Assembly (NCBI GenBank): GCA_017479985.1
Contig: JAFVBL010000007.1
Span: forward strand, 1-53,993
Reading direction: 5' to 3'
DNA length: 53,993 bases
Source: Alphaproteobacteria bacterium
GTDB taxonomy: Bacteria > Pseudomonadota > Alphaproteobacteria > RF32 > CAG-239
This document shows positions 16,120 through 25,138 of this stretch, one piece after another (the first letter of the stretch is position 1; every line of letters starts with the position of its first letter). Under the pieces are notes generated by a model. That model was not told where the DNA came from, did no database searches, and saw only the letters and a list, made by a program, of their open reading frames with translations. The translations under genes and the position numbers were made by a program.

Positions 16120-16476
16120 TTATAACGTCCAAGCATTCGGAATGTGACGCAGCCGAAACGGCAGTGTAATCAGAATCGCATCAAATCGTATGTCGTAATC
16201 GGAAAATTGCGGATTATGCTTGAGAAACGATTGGGCGCCGCGCAAGATTCGCCGCTGCTGCTCCGGCATAATGGCGTAGGCGGCATTATCAAGTGTGGTG
16301 CGTTGTTTAACTTCAATAAATACCAACAGTTTGCCGCGGCGGGCAATAAAATCTATTTCACCGGCGGTTGTGCCGCGTCCGGTGATGTAATTTTGCGTGA
16401 CGATTTGAAAGCCGTGCAGACGCATATAAGTCCGCGCCAAAAATTCCGCACATTTTCCGCGTCGGTAATTATTCAT
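16120..16476 (-). CDS. yraN: YraN/UPF0102 family protein
   Basis: A 118-residue protein with the restriction-endonuclease-like core of this family: RGKCAEFLARTYMRLHGF at the N-terminus, then GEIDFIARRG, then VFIEVKQR (the E-x-K motif). The family is widespread but its cellular role is not settled. The ATG at 16476 lies 8 bp inside the end of rsmI, so the two are translationally coupled. In many Proteobacteria rsmI, an LpoA-like gene and yraN are neighbours, and here the same trio is present with the LpoA-like gene divergent. Confidence 0.9.
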   Translation of the reverse strand: MNNYRRGKCAEFLARTYMRLHGFQIVTQNYITGRGTTAGEIDFIARRGKLLVFIEVKQRTTLDNAAYAIMPEQQRRILRGAQSFLKHNPQFSDYDIRFDAILITLPFRLRHIPNAWTL

Positions 16477-17302
16477 TTTTCAACTCCAACGCCAGCGCAT
16501 AAACTTCGTTTTTATTCAACCCGTATTGTGTGCATATTTCTCTGACCGCCGTTTTGAGCGATGTTTCAGTCAGGCGTTTTTGTAAGATTTCACGCACATC
16601 TGCGATTTTAAATTCGTGCGCGGTCGGCGGCGCAATCATCAGTACAAATTCGCCGCGCGGTTCATTGTCGATAAAATGTGCCGTTACTTCGGCAAAACTT
16701 CCGACAACAACTTCTTCATACATTTTGGTCAGTTCGCGGGCAACGGCAATTTCTCGTGTGCCGAAAATTTGAGCCGCCTGTTCGAGAGTTTTTAACAAAC
16801 GCGGTGCGGTTTCATAAAAAATCAGCGTCGTATCAATATTTTTAAGCTCATTAAATAAATCGGAGCGCGCTTTATCTTTATTTGGAATAAAACCGGCAAA
16901 CATAAAACGATTCGTCGGCAGACCGGAAAGTTGTAATGCCGTAACAACGGCACACGCGCCCGGTACAGCCGTGACATAAACATTTTGTTTGCGGCATTTG
17001 CGCACCAACTTATATCCGGGGTCGGAAATAAGCGGCGAACCGGCGTCGGAAACAAGCGCGACAGCCGCACCGGAATTGATTAAATCAATCAGATTCTGTG
17101 CCTGCTTTTCTTCCGAATGGTCTTCGTATTTGATAAATTTTTTGCTTAAAGGCAGTCCCAAAAGCGAAAACAATTTTTTTGCAACCCGTGTATCTTCACA
17201 GGCAATAACCTCGGATAAGCGCAGAATTTCAAGCGCACGCGCCGAAATATCCTGAATGTTGCCGATAGGGGTGGCGATGATATATAATCCGTTTCTTAAC
17301 AT
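16469..17302 (-). CDS. rsmI: 16S rRNA 2'-O-methyltransferase RsmI
   Basis: It methylates the ribose of C1402 in 16S rRNA. The 277-residue form starts at ATG 17302; an upstream in-frame start at 17341 would add residues not expected in this family. The tetrapyrrole-methylase fold is seen in GLYIIATPIGNIQDISARAL, ACEDTR, the glycine-rich VSDAGSPLISDPGYKLV and LQLSGLPTNRFMFAGFIP. A TTAA-N7-TTAA sequence overlaps the start codon. Confidence 0.93.
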   Translation of the reverse strand: MLRNGLYIIATPIGNIQDISARALEILRLSEVIACEDTRVAKKLFSLLGLPLSKKFIKYEDHSEEKQAQNLIDLINSGAAVALVSDAGSPLISDPGYKLVRKCRKQNVYVTAVPGACAVVTALQLSGLPTNRFMFAGFIPNKDKARSDLFNELKNIDTTLIFYETAPRLLKTLEQAAQIFGTREIAVARELTKMYEEVVVGSFAEVTAHFIDNEPRGEFVLMIAPPTAHEFKIADVREILQKRLTETSLKTAVREICTQYGLNKNEVYALALELKNE

Positions 17303-17376
17303 TTTCTTAAACTTTAGCTTTACAAAAAGATTATTTGGCATTATTGGTATTATATTGTCAGATATTTTAAGGAAAA

Positions 17377-18657
17377 ATGCAAGTGTTAAAAAAAATCGGT
17401 ATCTTTTTTGTATGTGTAATGTTAAGCGGTTGTTCTTTGTGGCACAGAGATTCGGACTATGACCCGTATCGGCATTACACGGTTGATAAACAGACGGTCA
17501 ATATGACGGAGATGACGGATTATTCGCAAGTTGACTTGGGAAATGCCGGCAGTTTCAGAGTCGCTATGCTGTTGCCGTTGAGCGGAAGCGCCGGTTCTGT
17601 AGGGCAGAGTATGAAAAACGCCGCAATGATGGCAATCGGTGATATTAACAACAATAATCTGGTGGTGCAGTTTTATGATACAAAGAGTACGGGCAGCGGC
17701 GCACGTGTTGCACTTGAAAATGCACTCAACGCCGGAAGTAATATGATTTTGGGACCTCTGACAAGCGAAGAAGTTTCCGCCATCAGCACCGAGGCCAAAA
17801 ACAAAGGTGTGCCGGTTGTTTCGTTTTCAACTTCGCCGAATGTATTGCAAAGCGGCATTTATTCACTCGGACTCTTAAATGAAAATCAAATCAATCGCAT
17901 AATCAAATATGCCGCCGATAACGGTCGTTCACGCATTGCTGCCGTGTTGCCGAATAATCAAAGCGGTGAAAATATGTATCGTTCACTGTTGAAAGCCGCG
18001 CAAAACAGCGGTATTCAAGTGGTGAAAGTCGGATTTTATGCACCGACAAGTATGGATTTTACGGGGTTGGTGACGCAAATGAAGAGCGGCGGTGTCGGCT
18101 TTGATGCCTTGTTGATACCGGAAACGGGAAATCGTCTGAAAGCAATATCTTCTATGTTCAGTTATTATGATGTGGCGGCACCGGAAGTTTTGTTTATGGG
18201 GACATCGGTGTGGGATAACAGTTCTCTCGGCAAAGAAACCGAACTTTACGGGGCGGCGTATCCGGCAATGCCGTTGAAAAATAAAAACAGATTTGCCGAA
18301 AAATACAGGGATTTATTCGGTTCTTCGCCGACAGGACTGAGCGTTTTTGCATACGATGCGGTGGCTTTGGCATCGATGGTGGCGCGTCAGGGCGGCAATA
18401 TTTATGAGCAAATTCTGCGTCCGGAAGGATATACGGGTATGAGCGGCGCGTTCAGAATTTTTGCCGACGGTACCAACGAACACGGTATGGATATTCTAAA
18501 GGTCTCGTCCGGCGGTAAATATGTGGCGGAATATGCTCCGAGCCAATTTTACGGGTATCCGGCGCAAAACACCGCAGCGGGCGGATATATGCAAATGCCG
18601 CAGATTTTCGGCAAGAATGCGGCAGAATTGCAAAATATGATACCAAACGTGCAATAA
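17377..18657 (+). CDS. LpoA/YraM-like lipoprotein with a periplasmic-binding fold
   Basis: ATG 17377 follows AAGGA. A lipoprotein signal ends in LSGC (C19). The mature protein is a type I periplasmic-binding fold like the C-terminal half of E. coli LpoA: RVAMLLPLSGSAGSVGQSMKN, ILGPLTSEEV, RIAAVLPNNQSGENM and SVFAYDAVALASM. In gammaproteobacteria LpoA activates the peptidoglycan synthase PBP1A from the outer membrane; here the N-terminal TPR domain is missing (426 aa against about 680), so the family link is domain-level only. It diverges from rsmI. Confidence 0.82.
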   Translation: MQVLKKIGIFFVCVMLSGCSLWHRDSDYDPYRHYTVDKQTVNMTEMTDYSQVDLGNAGSFRVAMLLPLSGSAGSVGQSMKNAAMMAIGDINNNNLVVQFYDTKSTGSGARVALENALNAGSNMILGPLTSEEVSAISTEAKNKGVPVVSFSTSPNVLQSGIYSLGLLNENQINRIIKYAADNGRSRIAAVLPNNQSGENMYRSLLKAAQNSGIQVVKVGFYAPTSMDFTGLVTQMKSGGVGFDALLIPETGNRLKAISSMFSYYDVAAPEVLFMGTSVWDNSSLGKETELYGAAYPAMPLKNKNRFAEKYRDLFGSSPTGLSVFAYDAVALASMVARQGGNIYEQILRPEGYTGMSGAFRIFADGTNEHGMDILKVSSGGKYVAEYAPSQFYGYPAQNTAAGGYMQMPQIFGKNAAELQNMIPNVQ

Positions 18658-18716
18658 CTGATTTTTTTGCTTGCAAAAGAGCCGGTTTTGCGCATTATAA
18701 AGAAAAGTAAGTTTAT

Positions 18717-18803
18717 GAAGGGCTCGGGGTTATACCCCCGCCAACTCGGTCAGGTTCGGAAGGAAGCAGCCGTAACGGGGTCGGATAAGGTCCGAGTCCC
18801 TTC
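18717..18803 (+). ncRNA. ffs: Small bacterial signal recognition particle RNA (4.5S type)
   Basis: The RNA binds Ffh and targets membrane proteins co-translationally. It contains the conserved apical motif CAGGTTCGGAAGGAAGCAGC, a following GTAAC, and closing strands GAAGGG and CCCTTC at the ends, with CTCGG and CCGAG inside. A possible promoter (TTGCAA 18671-18676, TATAAA 18696-18701, 19-bp gap) precedes it. The dnaX gene starts 23 bp downstream, the usual ffs-dnaX-ybaB-recR neighbourhood. Confidence 0.93.
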
Positions 18804-18826
18804 GCCTCAAAAATAAAGAAGGTTAA

Positions 18827-20497
18827 ATGGCAGAAACAAACGAAAATAACCAATATGTGGCTCTGGCACGCAAATATCGTCCGCAGAATTTTGAAGATTT
18901 GCTCGGACAAGATGCGTTGGTGCAAACTTTAACCAATGCGATTAAAAACAATCGTTTGCATCACGCATATATTTTGACCGGCATCCGCGGAGTCGGGAAA
19001 ACCACAACCGCGCGTCTGATTGCCCGTGCCATTAACTGCATCGGACCGGACGGGCAGGGCGGACCGACGATTCACCCGTGCGGAGAATGTGAAACTTGTA
19101 AGGCAATCGCCGCCGACCGGCATATCGATGTTATAGAACTTGATGCGGCGTCCAAAACCGGTGTTGATGATATGCGTGAGATTTTGGACGGGATTCGCTA
19201 TAAGCCGGTCAGCGCACGTTATAAAGTTTATATTATCGACGAAGTGCATATGCTTTCAAAGAATGCGTTTAATGCACTGCTTAAAACATTGGAAGAACCG
19301 CCGGCACACGTCAAATTCATATTTGCCACCACGGAGATTCGCAAAGTTCCGGTAACAATTCTGTCGCGTTGTCAGCGTTTTGATTTGCAACGGTTAAGTA
19401 TAGAAACCCTGACAACCTTGTTTAAAAAAGTTTTGACCGCGGAAAAGGTGACGTTTGAAGAAGAAGCACTGAATATGGTGGCACGCGCGGCAGACGGTTC
19501 GGCACGTGACGGGCTTTCGATGCTTGATCAGGCAATTGTACTCGGCGACGGCAAAGTCGAATCCGAAACCGTGAAAAATATGCTCGGACTTGCCGACAGA
19601 CAACAAAGCGGCGAGCTTTACGAAAAACTTCTGAGCGGTGATATTCAGGGTGTTTTGCAAACATTGCAGACACTCTATACAAACGGTGCGACACCGATGC
19701 TGATTATGCAGGATTTGATAGAAATTACGCATTTATTGGCAAAGGTCAAAGTTATTCCAGATTTTATCAATGATGCCTCGCTTAGTGAAACCGACAGAGC
19801 TCTTTGCAAAAATTTAAGTACGGCGCCGATAAGTATTCTCTCGAAAATATGGCAAATGCTGATTAAAGGATTGAGTGAGCTTCAATATGCTGCCGTACAG
19901 ATAGATGCGCTCGAGATGATATTGATACGGATTGCCTATTCGGCGGCACTTCCTACTCCGGCAGCTTTGCTTGAGGAATTAAAAAAAAAATCCGGACTGA
20001 AGAATAACGGTACGGCAACCGCGGCCGTCGATTCGCTGGGGTCCGATTCGCAAAAGATTACGCTGGATACAACCGATGATATGCTGAAGTTAATGACGGC
20101 AAAAAAACAGCCGCTGCTAATGTATGCCGTCAAAAACGATATATCGTTCAAATCTTTTGAAAACGGCAAAATTCATATTGCGGTTTCCGAACAGGCTGAT
20201 AAAAATCTGATTTATAATCTGCGTACGTTTTTGGAAAAAGAAACGGGAAATACGTGGAAGTTTGAAATAGACTATGAGCCGCTCGGAGAAACTCTGGCAT
20301 ATATCGAATCAAAAGAACTTAACCGAAATAAGAAAAATATCTCTGAATATCCTTTGGTTAGGGCTATACTTGATGAGTTTAACGGTGCTACAATAGAAAC
20401 AATTATTCGCAAGAGTGTTCGGGAGGTACAAGACGAAGAACCGACCGAATTTGACGGCGAAGAAAATATAACGGAAACACAAGAAGATGAGGATTAA
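18827..20497 (+). CDS. dnaX: DNA polymerase III subunits gamma and tau
   Basis: This is the clamp-loader ATPase of the replicase. The 556-residue product has VALARKYRPQNFEDLLGQ, Walker A GIRGVGKTT (about 51-59), a zinc motif HPCGECETC, Walker B YIIDEVHML and sensor region FIFATTEIRKVPVTILSRCQRF. Domain III follows, and the last 150 residues are the variable tau region. ATG 18827 has AAGAAGG upstream. It is the first protein gene of an apparent dnaX-ybaB-recR operon (3 bp to ybaB). A run of ten A bases at 19980-19989 could permit frameshifting to a shorter gamma form, which is not established here. Confidence 0.95.
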   Translation: MAETNENNQYVALARKYRPQNFEDLLGQDALVQTLTNAIKNNRLHHAYILTGIRGVGKTTTARLIARAINCIGPDGQGGPTIHPCGECETCKAIAADRHIDVIELDAASKTGVDDMREILDGIRYKPVSARYKVYIIDEVHMLSKNAFNALLKTLEEPPAHVKFIFATTEIRKVPVTILSRCQRFDLQRLSIETLTTLFKKVLTAEKVTFEEEALNMVARAADGSARDGLSMLDQAIVLGDGKVESETVKNMLGLADRQQSGELYEKLLSGDIQGVLQTLQTLYTNGATPMLIMQDLIEITHLLAKVKVIPDFINDASLSETDRALCKNLSTAPISILSKIWQMLIKGLSELQYAAVQIDALEMILIRIAYSAALPTPAALLEELKKKSGLKNNGTATAAVDSLGSDSQKITLDTTDDMLKLMTAKKQPLLMYAVKNDISFKSFENGKIHIAVSEQADKNLIYNLRTFLEKETGNTWKFEIDYEPLGETLAYIESKELNRNKKNISEYPLVRAILDEFNGATIETIIRKSVREVQDEEPTEFDGEENITETQEDED

Positions 20498-20500
20498 ATA

Positions 20501-20821
20501 ATGTTAAATATTCAAGGAATTATGAAACAAGCACAACAGATGCAGCGCAAAATGCAGGAAACACAGGCAAAACTCGGTGCTCAGGAGCAGGAAGGTACTT
20601 CCGGCGGCGGTTTGGTTAAAGTTGTGTTGAACGGCAAGTCTGAAATGAAGAGCTTAAATATCGATAAATCTTTGATTAACGCCGAAGAAATCGATGTTCT
20701 TGAAGATTTGATTTTGGCCGCTTACAACGACGCTCACACAAAAGTTGATGCAATGATGGAAGAAGGTATGAAAGAAGCCACGGGCGGCGTTGGTCTGGGC
20801 GGTTTGAAACTTCCGTTTTAG
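20501..20821 (+). CDS. ybaB: YbaB/EbfC nucleoid-associated protein
   Basis: A small dimeric DNA-binding protein. The 106-residue sequence shows the family signature: IMKQAQQMQRKMQETQAKL (amphipathic helix), GGGLVKVVLNGKSEMKSL, an acidic DVLEDLILAAYNDA and a C-terminal GGVGLGGLKLPF. It starts 3 bp after the dnaX stop and precedes recR by 10 bp, the classic recombination/replication operon order. Confidence 0.94.
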   Translation: MLNIQGIMKQAQQMQRKMQETQAKLGAQEQEGTSGGGLVKVVLNGKSEMKSLNIDKSLINAEEIDVLEDLILAAYNDAHTKVDAMMEEGMKEATGGVGLGGLKLPF

Positions 20822-20831
20822 GCATTGAACG

Positions 20832-21425
20832 GTGCAGGGAAACGATATTGAAAAGCTGATAAAGATGATTGCCAAACTGCCGGCCTTGGGCGCGCGGTCA
20901 TCTCGGCGCATCGTTTTGCATTTGTTGAAAAAGAAAGAAACAGCGCTGTTGCCTCTGATAAACGCTTTGCAAGATGTGGCGGACAACATTAAAAAATGTC
21001 CGATATGCGGCAATTTCGATACCGATGAACCGTGTGCAATATGTGCCGATACGGCGCGTGAGGCGGAGTTGGTCTGCGTGGTGCAAGATGTTGCTGATTT
21101 GTGGGCGATGGAACGTGTCGGTTTATATAAAGGTCAGTATCACGTTTTGGGCGGTATTCTTTCGGCACTTGACGGTATAACGCCTGAGGACTTAAATATT
21201 GAACCTCTGTTTGCGCGTTTAAGTCAGGGTATAATCAAAGAAGTTATTCTGGCTCTGCCGGCAACAATCGACGGGCAAATCACAACGCACTATCTTTTAT
21301 CGCGCCTTAAGGAGTATCCGCTGAAAATTACAACACTTGCACAAGGTTTGCCGCTTGGCGCCGAGCTTGATTATATGGACGACGGAACGATACAGTTGGC
21401 GCTTTCCGCTCGCAAAGAAATATAA
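20832..21425 (+). CDS. recR: Recombination protein RecR
   Basis: RecR works with RecF/RecO to load RecA at single-stranded gaps. The 197-residue protein has an N-terminal HhH region (IAKLPALGARSSRRIVLHLL), a four-cysteine zinc finger (CPICGNFDTDEPCAIC, about residues 57-72) and a Toprim domain (VVQDVADLWAMERVG, HVLGGILSALDGITPEDL). The first acidic residue of the usual VVE Toprim motif is glutamine here. GTG 20832 is the only start near the expected N-terminus; its ribosome site is poor, consistent with coupling to ybaB. Confidence 0.93.
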   Translation: MQGNDIEKLIKMIAKLPALGARSSRRIVLHLLKKKETALLPLINALQDVADNIKKCPICGNFDTDEPCAICADTAREAELVCVVQDVADLWAMERVGLYKGQYHVLGGILSALDGITPEDLNIEPLFARLSQGIIKEVILALPATIDGQITTHYLLSRLKEYPLKITTLAQGLPLGAELDYMDDGTIQLALSARKEI

Positions 21426-21454
21426 AAAATCCGTCTAATGGTCATCTGCTTGTG

Positions 21455-21732
21455 TTTTTTCTCCTCGTGTACCTCTTTTGTACACGTTGTCGAAAAAGCA
21501 CGGCGCATCTGACTCATTATCCGGATTTTTTCCGCGTATATTTTTTGAGGTTAGTTTTTTCTTCTCGTGTACCTCGTATGTACACGTTGTCGAAAAAGCA
21601 CGGCGCATCTGACTCATTATCCGGATTTTTTCCGCGTATATTTTTTGAGGTTAGTTTTTTCTCCTCGTGTACCTCGTATGTACACGTCGTCGAAAAAGCA
21701 CGGCGCATCTGACTCATTATCCGGATTTTTTA
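21455..21732. repeat. 100-bp direct tandem repeat, 2.8 copies
   Basis: Three nearly identical units begin at 21455, 21555 and 21655 (period exactly 100 bp); the last is cut after 78 bp. Each carries an inverted repeat CGTGTAC-(7 nt)-GTACACG followed by a conserved CGAAAAAGCACGGCGCATC block and ATCCGGAT, then T-rich DNA. Copies differ at only a few bases. No gene is seen in this stretch (21426-21915 holds the repeat, a possible terminator and a promoter). The period is not a multiple of three, so each frame changes from copy to copy. Confidence 0.9.
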
Positions 21733-21743
21733 AAACAGTATAA

Positions 21744-21803
21744 AAAGAGACTCATTATTATGAGGAGGTTGTAGCGCAACCGACGTGATAATATCCTCTT
21801 TTG
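21744..21803 (+). terminator. Possible terminator after the repeats
   Basis: AAAAGAG and CTCTTTT bracket an internal hairpin GGTTG-TAGCG-CAACC. The middle of the stem is imperfect, so this is tentative. Confidence 0.35.
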
Positions 21804-21856
21804 CCGAGTATACTGCCGTCATCCGATAATATAGACTTTTGCTAAAATCTTTATCA

Positions 21857-21884
21857 TTGACAATTCGGCGGATTTCTTTATAGT
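21857..21884 (+). promoter_or_regulatory. Sigma-70 promoter for the glycosyltransferase genes
   Basis: TTGACA (21857-21862), a 16-bp spacer and TATAGT (21879-21884), placed 31 bp before the first glycosyltransferase start. Confidence 0.65.
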
Positions 21885-21915
21885 GTCAACAGTATCAACG
21901 GTTGGGGTATAAGGT

Positions 21916-22854
21916 ATGCCGAACACAAAAATATCGGTTATTATTCCGGTTTATAACACCGAAAAATATTTGGAACGCTGTTTGCAAAGTGTTTTGCGGC
22001 AAACGTATCCGTATATGGAAGTGCTTTGCGTCAACGACGGCTCAACCGACGGCAGTGCAGATATTTTAGCGCATTTTGCGGCGAAAGATTCGCGTCTTAA
22101 GGTTTTGACTCAAGAAAATAAAGGACAGTCGGCGGCACGCAACGCGGCACTGAAAATTGCCACGGGTGACTATGTGTTTTTTGTTGATGCCGATGATTTT
22201 ATTCATCCGCAAACTTTTGAAGTTCTGTTAAATGCGCAACAGCAATCGGGTGCGCCGGTGGTGGCAACAATACCGGTAAAGAATTATGATGCCGCGCCGA
22301 TTGATGTAACAAAATTGCAATATCGGATGCATAAAAATCCGCTTGAACATATTTTGCAAAACGAGGCTTCCGGTTCGGTGATTTGGAATAAGCTGTATAA
22401 ACGCGAATGTATACAAAACCGACCGTTTATCGAGGGAATATATTTTGAGGATTGGCCGTGGGTAACGTGTTTGTTTGCCGACATCGAAACGTATGCCGAT
22501 GTGCCGTATGCGCTGTACGGTTACAATACCGAAAATATTTCGACAATGCGCAGCAATTTCTCGGTACGCAAAATCGGCGATTATGTGACGGGTATTCGTG
22601 CGGTTAAAGCATATTTCGCGCAGCCGCAACGGCAAAATTTATGGCCGATGGTGCGCAAAATACGTATCGGCGCGTCACTTAAACACCTGATTAACGCGGT
22701 GTATCACAATCAGAACGAATGCGCGGCGCAAGATAAATTTTTATTTGAAAATCTTAAACAAATGCATAAAGAAAAATGCTTTTATTACTGCGAATTGCGC
22801 TTTAAAGTGCTTATGCGCTTAGCAAAAATCGGGTTCAGAAACAGGAGAAAATAA
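21916..22854 (+). CDS. Family 2 glycosyltransferase
   Basis: A 312-residue GT-A glycosyltransferase, probably in surface polysaccharide assembly. Motifs: VIIPVYNTEKYLERCLQSV, VNDGSTDGS (about 39-47), GQSAARNAAL and the metal-binding DADD (91-94). ATG 21916 follows GGGTATAAGG, a weak ribosome site. It overlaps the next gene by 1 bp (TAATG), so the two are coupled. Confidence 0.87.
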   Translation: MPNTKISVIIPVYNTEKYLERCLQSVLRQTYPYMEVLCVNDGSTDGSADILAHFAAKDSRLKVLTQENKGQSAARNAALKIATGDYVFFVDADDFIHPQTFEVLLNAQQQSGAPVVATIPVKNYDAAPIDVTKLQYRMHKNPLEHILQNEASGSVIWNKLYKRECIQNRPFIEGIYFEDWPWVTCLFADIETYADVPYALYGYNTENISTMRSNFSVRKIGDYVTGIRAVKAYFAQPQRQNLWPMVRKIRIGASLKHLINAVYHNQNECAAQDKFLFENLKQMHKEKCFYYCELRFKVLMRLAKIGFRNRRK

Positions 22855-25046
22855 TGACTAAAATCAGTATCATCGTTCCGGTTTACAATGTTGAAAAATA
22901 TCTCGGAAAATGTATAGAAAGCCTGATAGCACAAACAATGCACGATATTGAAATTATTTGTATCAACGATGGCTCGACCGATGATTCGTCGTTGATTTTA
23001 CAAAATTTTGCCGCAAAAGATAAGAGAATTATCATAATTGATAAAGAAAATGAGGGACCGGGTATTGCACGTAATATCGGTATTCAAAAGGCTCAAGGAG
23101 AATATATAGGCTTTGTTGATCCGGATGACTGGGTTAAAGAGGATATGTATGAAAAATTATATACTCAAGCCAAAAAATTGGATTCCGATATTGTTATCTG
23201 TGACTATGTGCGGTATGAAGATTGGAACGAAAAAATTGTGCCGCATTGTTTTTTTCAAAAGGCGGTTAAGTATATCAAAAGTGAACCGATTAATATTCCG
23301 AGCGGTGAAAATATCGACCGTGAAGTCTTATTAGATACATTGTTGATATCTCCTTGTTATTCGGTTAATCGCATATATCGCCGCACATTTTTACAACAAA
23401 ACAAAATAACGTATTCTGAACACTATTGTTATGAAGATTGTCCGTTTATATTAAAGAGTCATCTTTTGGCGCAAAAGGTTTCTTTTACGGATTATGCCGG
23501 CTATATTTATCGGTTGCGACAAGATTCTTTGGTGCGCGGCTATGCCAATAAATATATTGATTTTTGTGAAGTCGTGAAGTTGTTGGAACAAATCATTGCT
23601 ACGCAGAAGTTATCAGAAAGATTGGCTCTTAATTTACATTATTTTAGAATCATGAATATGGCATGGAGTTATATGCTTGTATCGGCAAAAGAAAAAAAAT
23701 CGCTGCTGCGACAGGCGCGCAAGTTGTTGAGTGTCAAAGAATTTGCCGAGATGAAAAAATTTTTACAAATTCGCTTTAAGGATAAATTGAAAAAATTTTT
23801 AGGTATTTTTATATCTGCTAAAAAATTGCCGCGTCATAAAGTGATTAAAATTTTAGGTCTGTCATTTAAGATAAAACGACGTTGCGGTCGGTTAGGCGCT
23901 GAACAGCATTATATTCATCAAGTACGCGAAAATTATAAAAAATATCCGAAAGACACCTATTTGCTATTTGATTGCTTGCATGATGAAACAGTGGAAGCGA
24001 TAGATGCATATTCATTATTTGAACAAATGCGAGAAATGAATATTCCGGCATATTATGTCGTGCGCAAACAAACCGCGCTTTATCAAAAACTTGTAGCGGA
24101 AAATAAATTGGATAACGTTATTGTGCTGACTTTTTCAACACGCACACATCCGAATGAATTTATGCAGAAAATAAAAGATATTTTGTTGCGCACCAAATGT
24201 ATTTTGACGTCATTCGGAGAAAATTCAGGGAATGTCGAGATGTTTTTCCGACGTTGTCCGGCGTGGAAATATATTTTTATTCAGCATGGCCCGACTTTTA
24301 TGAAAGAAAGTGTTTTGTATAATAAATATCTTTATCCGGAAAAATTCGATAAATTTCTTGTATGTTCCGATAGAGAAGAAAGGCTTTGGAAAAAATACGG
24401 ATTTCTGTCCGATAAATTGCTCAAAGTGGGATTGCCACGTTGGGACTTGTTGAAAGATTTACCTGAACCGAAAGAAAAAAGCATTTTGTTGATGTTGACT
24501 TGGCGTCATCTGAATAAAGCTGCATTTCTGGAATCTCTGTATAAAAAGAATTTGTTCAAGTTGTTGCATAATCAAAAGTTGAAAAGGTATTTGGAAAAAA
24601 ATAATATAACCGTTTATTTTGCGCCACATCATGCACTTTTAGGACTGCAAAATCTTGAATTTGATTTATCAAATGAGAAAAATATTCAGGTTTTGAGCGG
24701 AAATAATGTTTCGCAGTATATCCGTAAATGTTCATGTTTGGTAACGGATTTTTCTTCGGTGGCATTTGACTTTATGTTTCAGTATAAGCCAGTGGTTTTG
24801 TATATGCTGGATAAAGGCGATCCGCTCTTAGATCATTACGATTGGGAAGATTTAGAGAAATTTGATTATAAAAAATATATCTTGCCGGATGTGTTTTTTG
24901 ATGAAGATGCCGTTGTCAATCGACTGATTGAATATTGCGAAAATAATTTCAAAATCGATAAACGTACGCGGCAAATCTATGATTCTTTCTTTTATACAAA
25001 GAAAGATATCAGAAAACAACTGATAGAAAAATTGGAAGCACTCTAA
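22854..25046 (+). CDS. Bifunctional protein: GT2 glycosyltransferase fused to a CDP-glycerol glycerophosphotransferase-like domain
   Basis: The N-terminal third (about 1-320) is a GT-A glycosyltransferase: SIIVPVYNVEKYLGKCIESL, INDGSTDDS, GPGIARNIGIQ and PDD near 87. The C-terminal half (about 355-730) resembles TagB/TagF enzymes that polymerise glycerol phosphate from CDP-glycerol: FIQHGPTFM (about 474), FAPHHAL (about 589) and VTDFSSVAFDFM (about 629). Two-domain proteins of this kind occur in polysaccharide loci and may add a sugar and a glycerol-phosphate to one acceptor. Start ATG 22854 is coupled to the upstream gene. Confidence 0.83.
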   Translation: MTKISIIVPVYNVEKYLGKCIESLIAQTMHDIEIICINDGSTDDSSLILQNFAAKDKRIIIIDKENEGPGIARNIGIQKAQGEYIGFVDPDDWVKEDMYEKLYTQAKKLDSDIVICDYVRYEDWNEKIVPHCFFQKAVKYIKSEPINIPSGENIDREVLLDTLLISPCYSVNRIYRRTFLQQNKITYSEHYCYEDCPFILKSHLLAQKVSFTDYAGYIYRLRQDSLVRGYANKYIDFCEVVKLLEQIIATQKLSERLALNLHYFRIMNMAWSYMLVSAKEKKSLLRQARKLLSVKEFAEMKKFLQIRFKDKLKKFLGIFISAKKLPRHKVIKILGLSFKIKRRCGRLGAEQHYIHQVRENYKKYPKDTYLLFDCLHDETVEAIDAYSLFEQMREMNIPAYYVVRKQTALYQKLVAENKLDNVIVLTFSTRTHPNEFMQKIKDILLRTKCILTSFGENSGNVEMFFRRCPAWKYIFIQHGPTFMKESVLYNKYLYPEKFDKFLVCSDREERLWKKYGFLSDKLLKVGLPRWDLLKDLPEPKEKSILLMLTWRHLNKAAFLESLYKKNLFKLLHNQKLKRYLEKNNITVYFAPHHALLGLQNLEFDLSNEKNIQVLSGNNVSQYIRKCSCLVTDFSSVAFDFMFQYKPVVLYMLDKGDPLLDHYDWEDLEKFDYKKYILPDVFFDEDAVVNRLIEYCENNFKIDKRTRQIYDSFFYTKKDIRKQLIEKLEAL

Positions 25047-25138
25047 ATATGTGTTTGTGCATAACGCGGTGTTATGTTTTGAAAAAAAAGGCAGTATTGT
25101 GTAATATATATCAGATTAAAATGTAAACAGAGGGAACA

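Noticed and set aside
17296-17310. TTAA-N7-TTAA at the rsmI start
   Set aside because: It overlaps coding sequence and the start codon; a chance match is likely in AT-rich DNA.
21452-21717. Overlapping open frames in the 100-bp repeats
   Set aside because: They run through repeats in both strands and several frames; no ribosome sites, so not called as genes.
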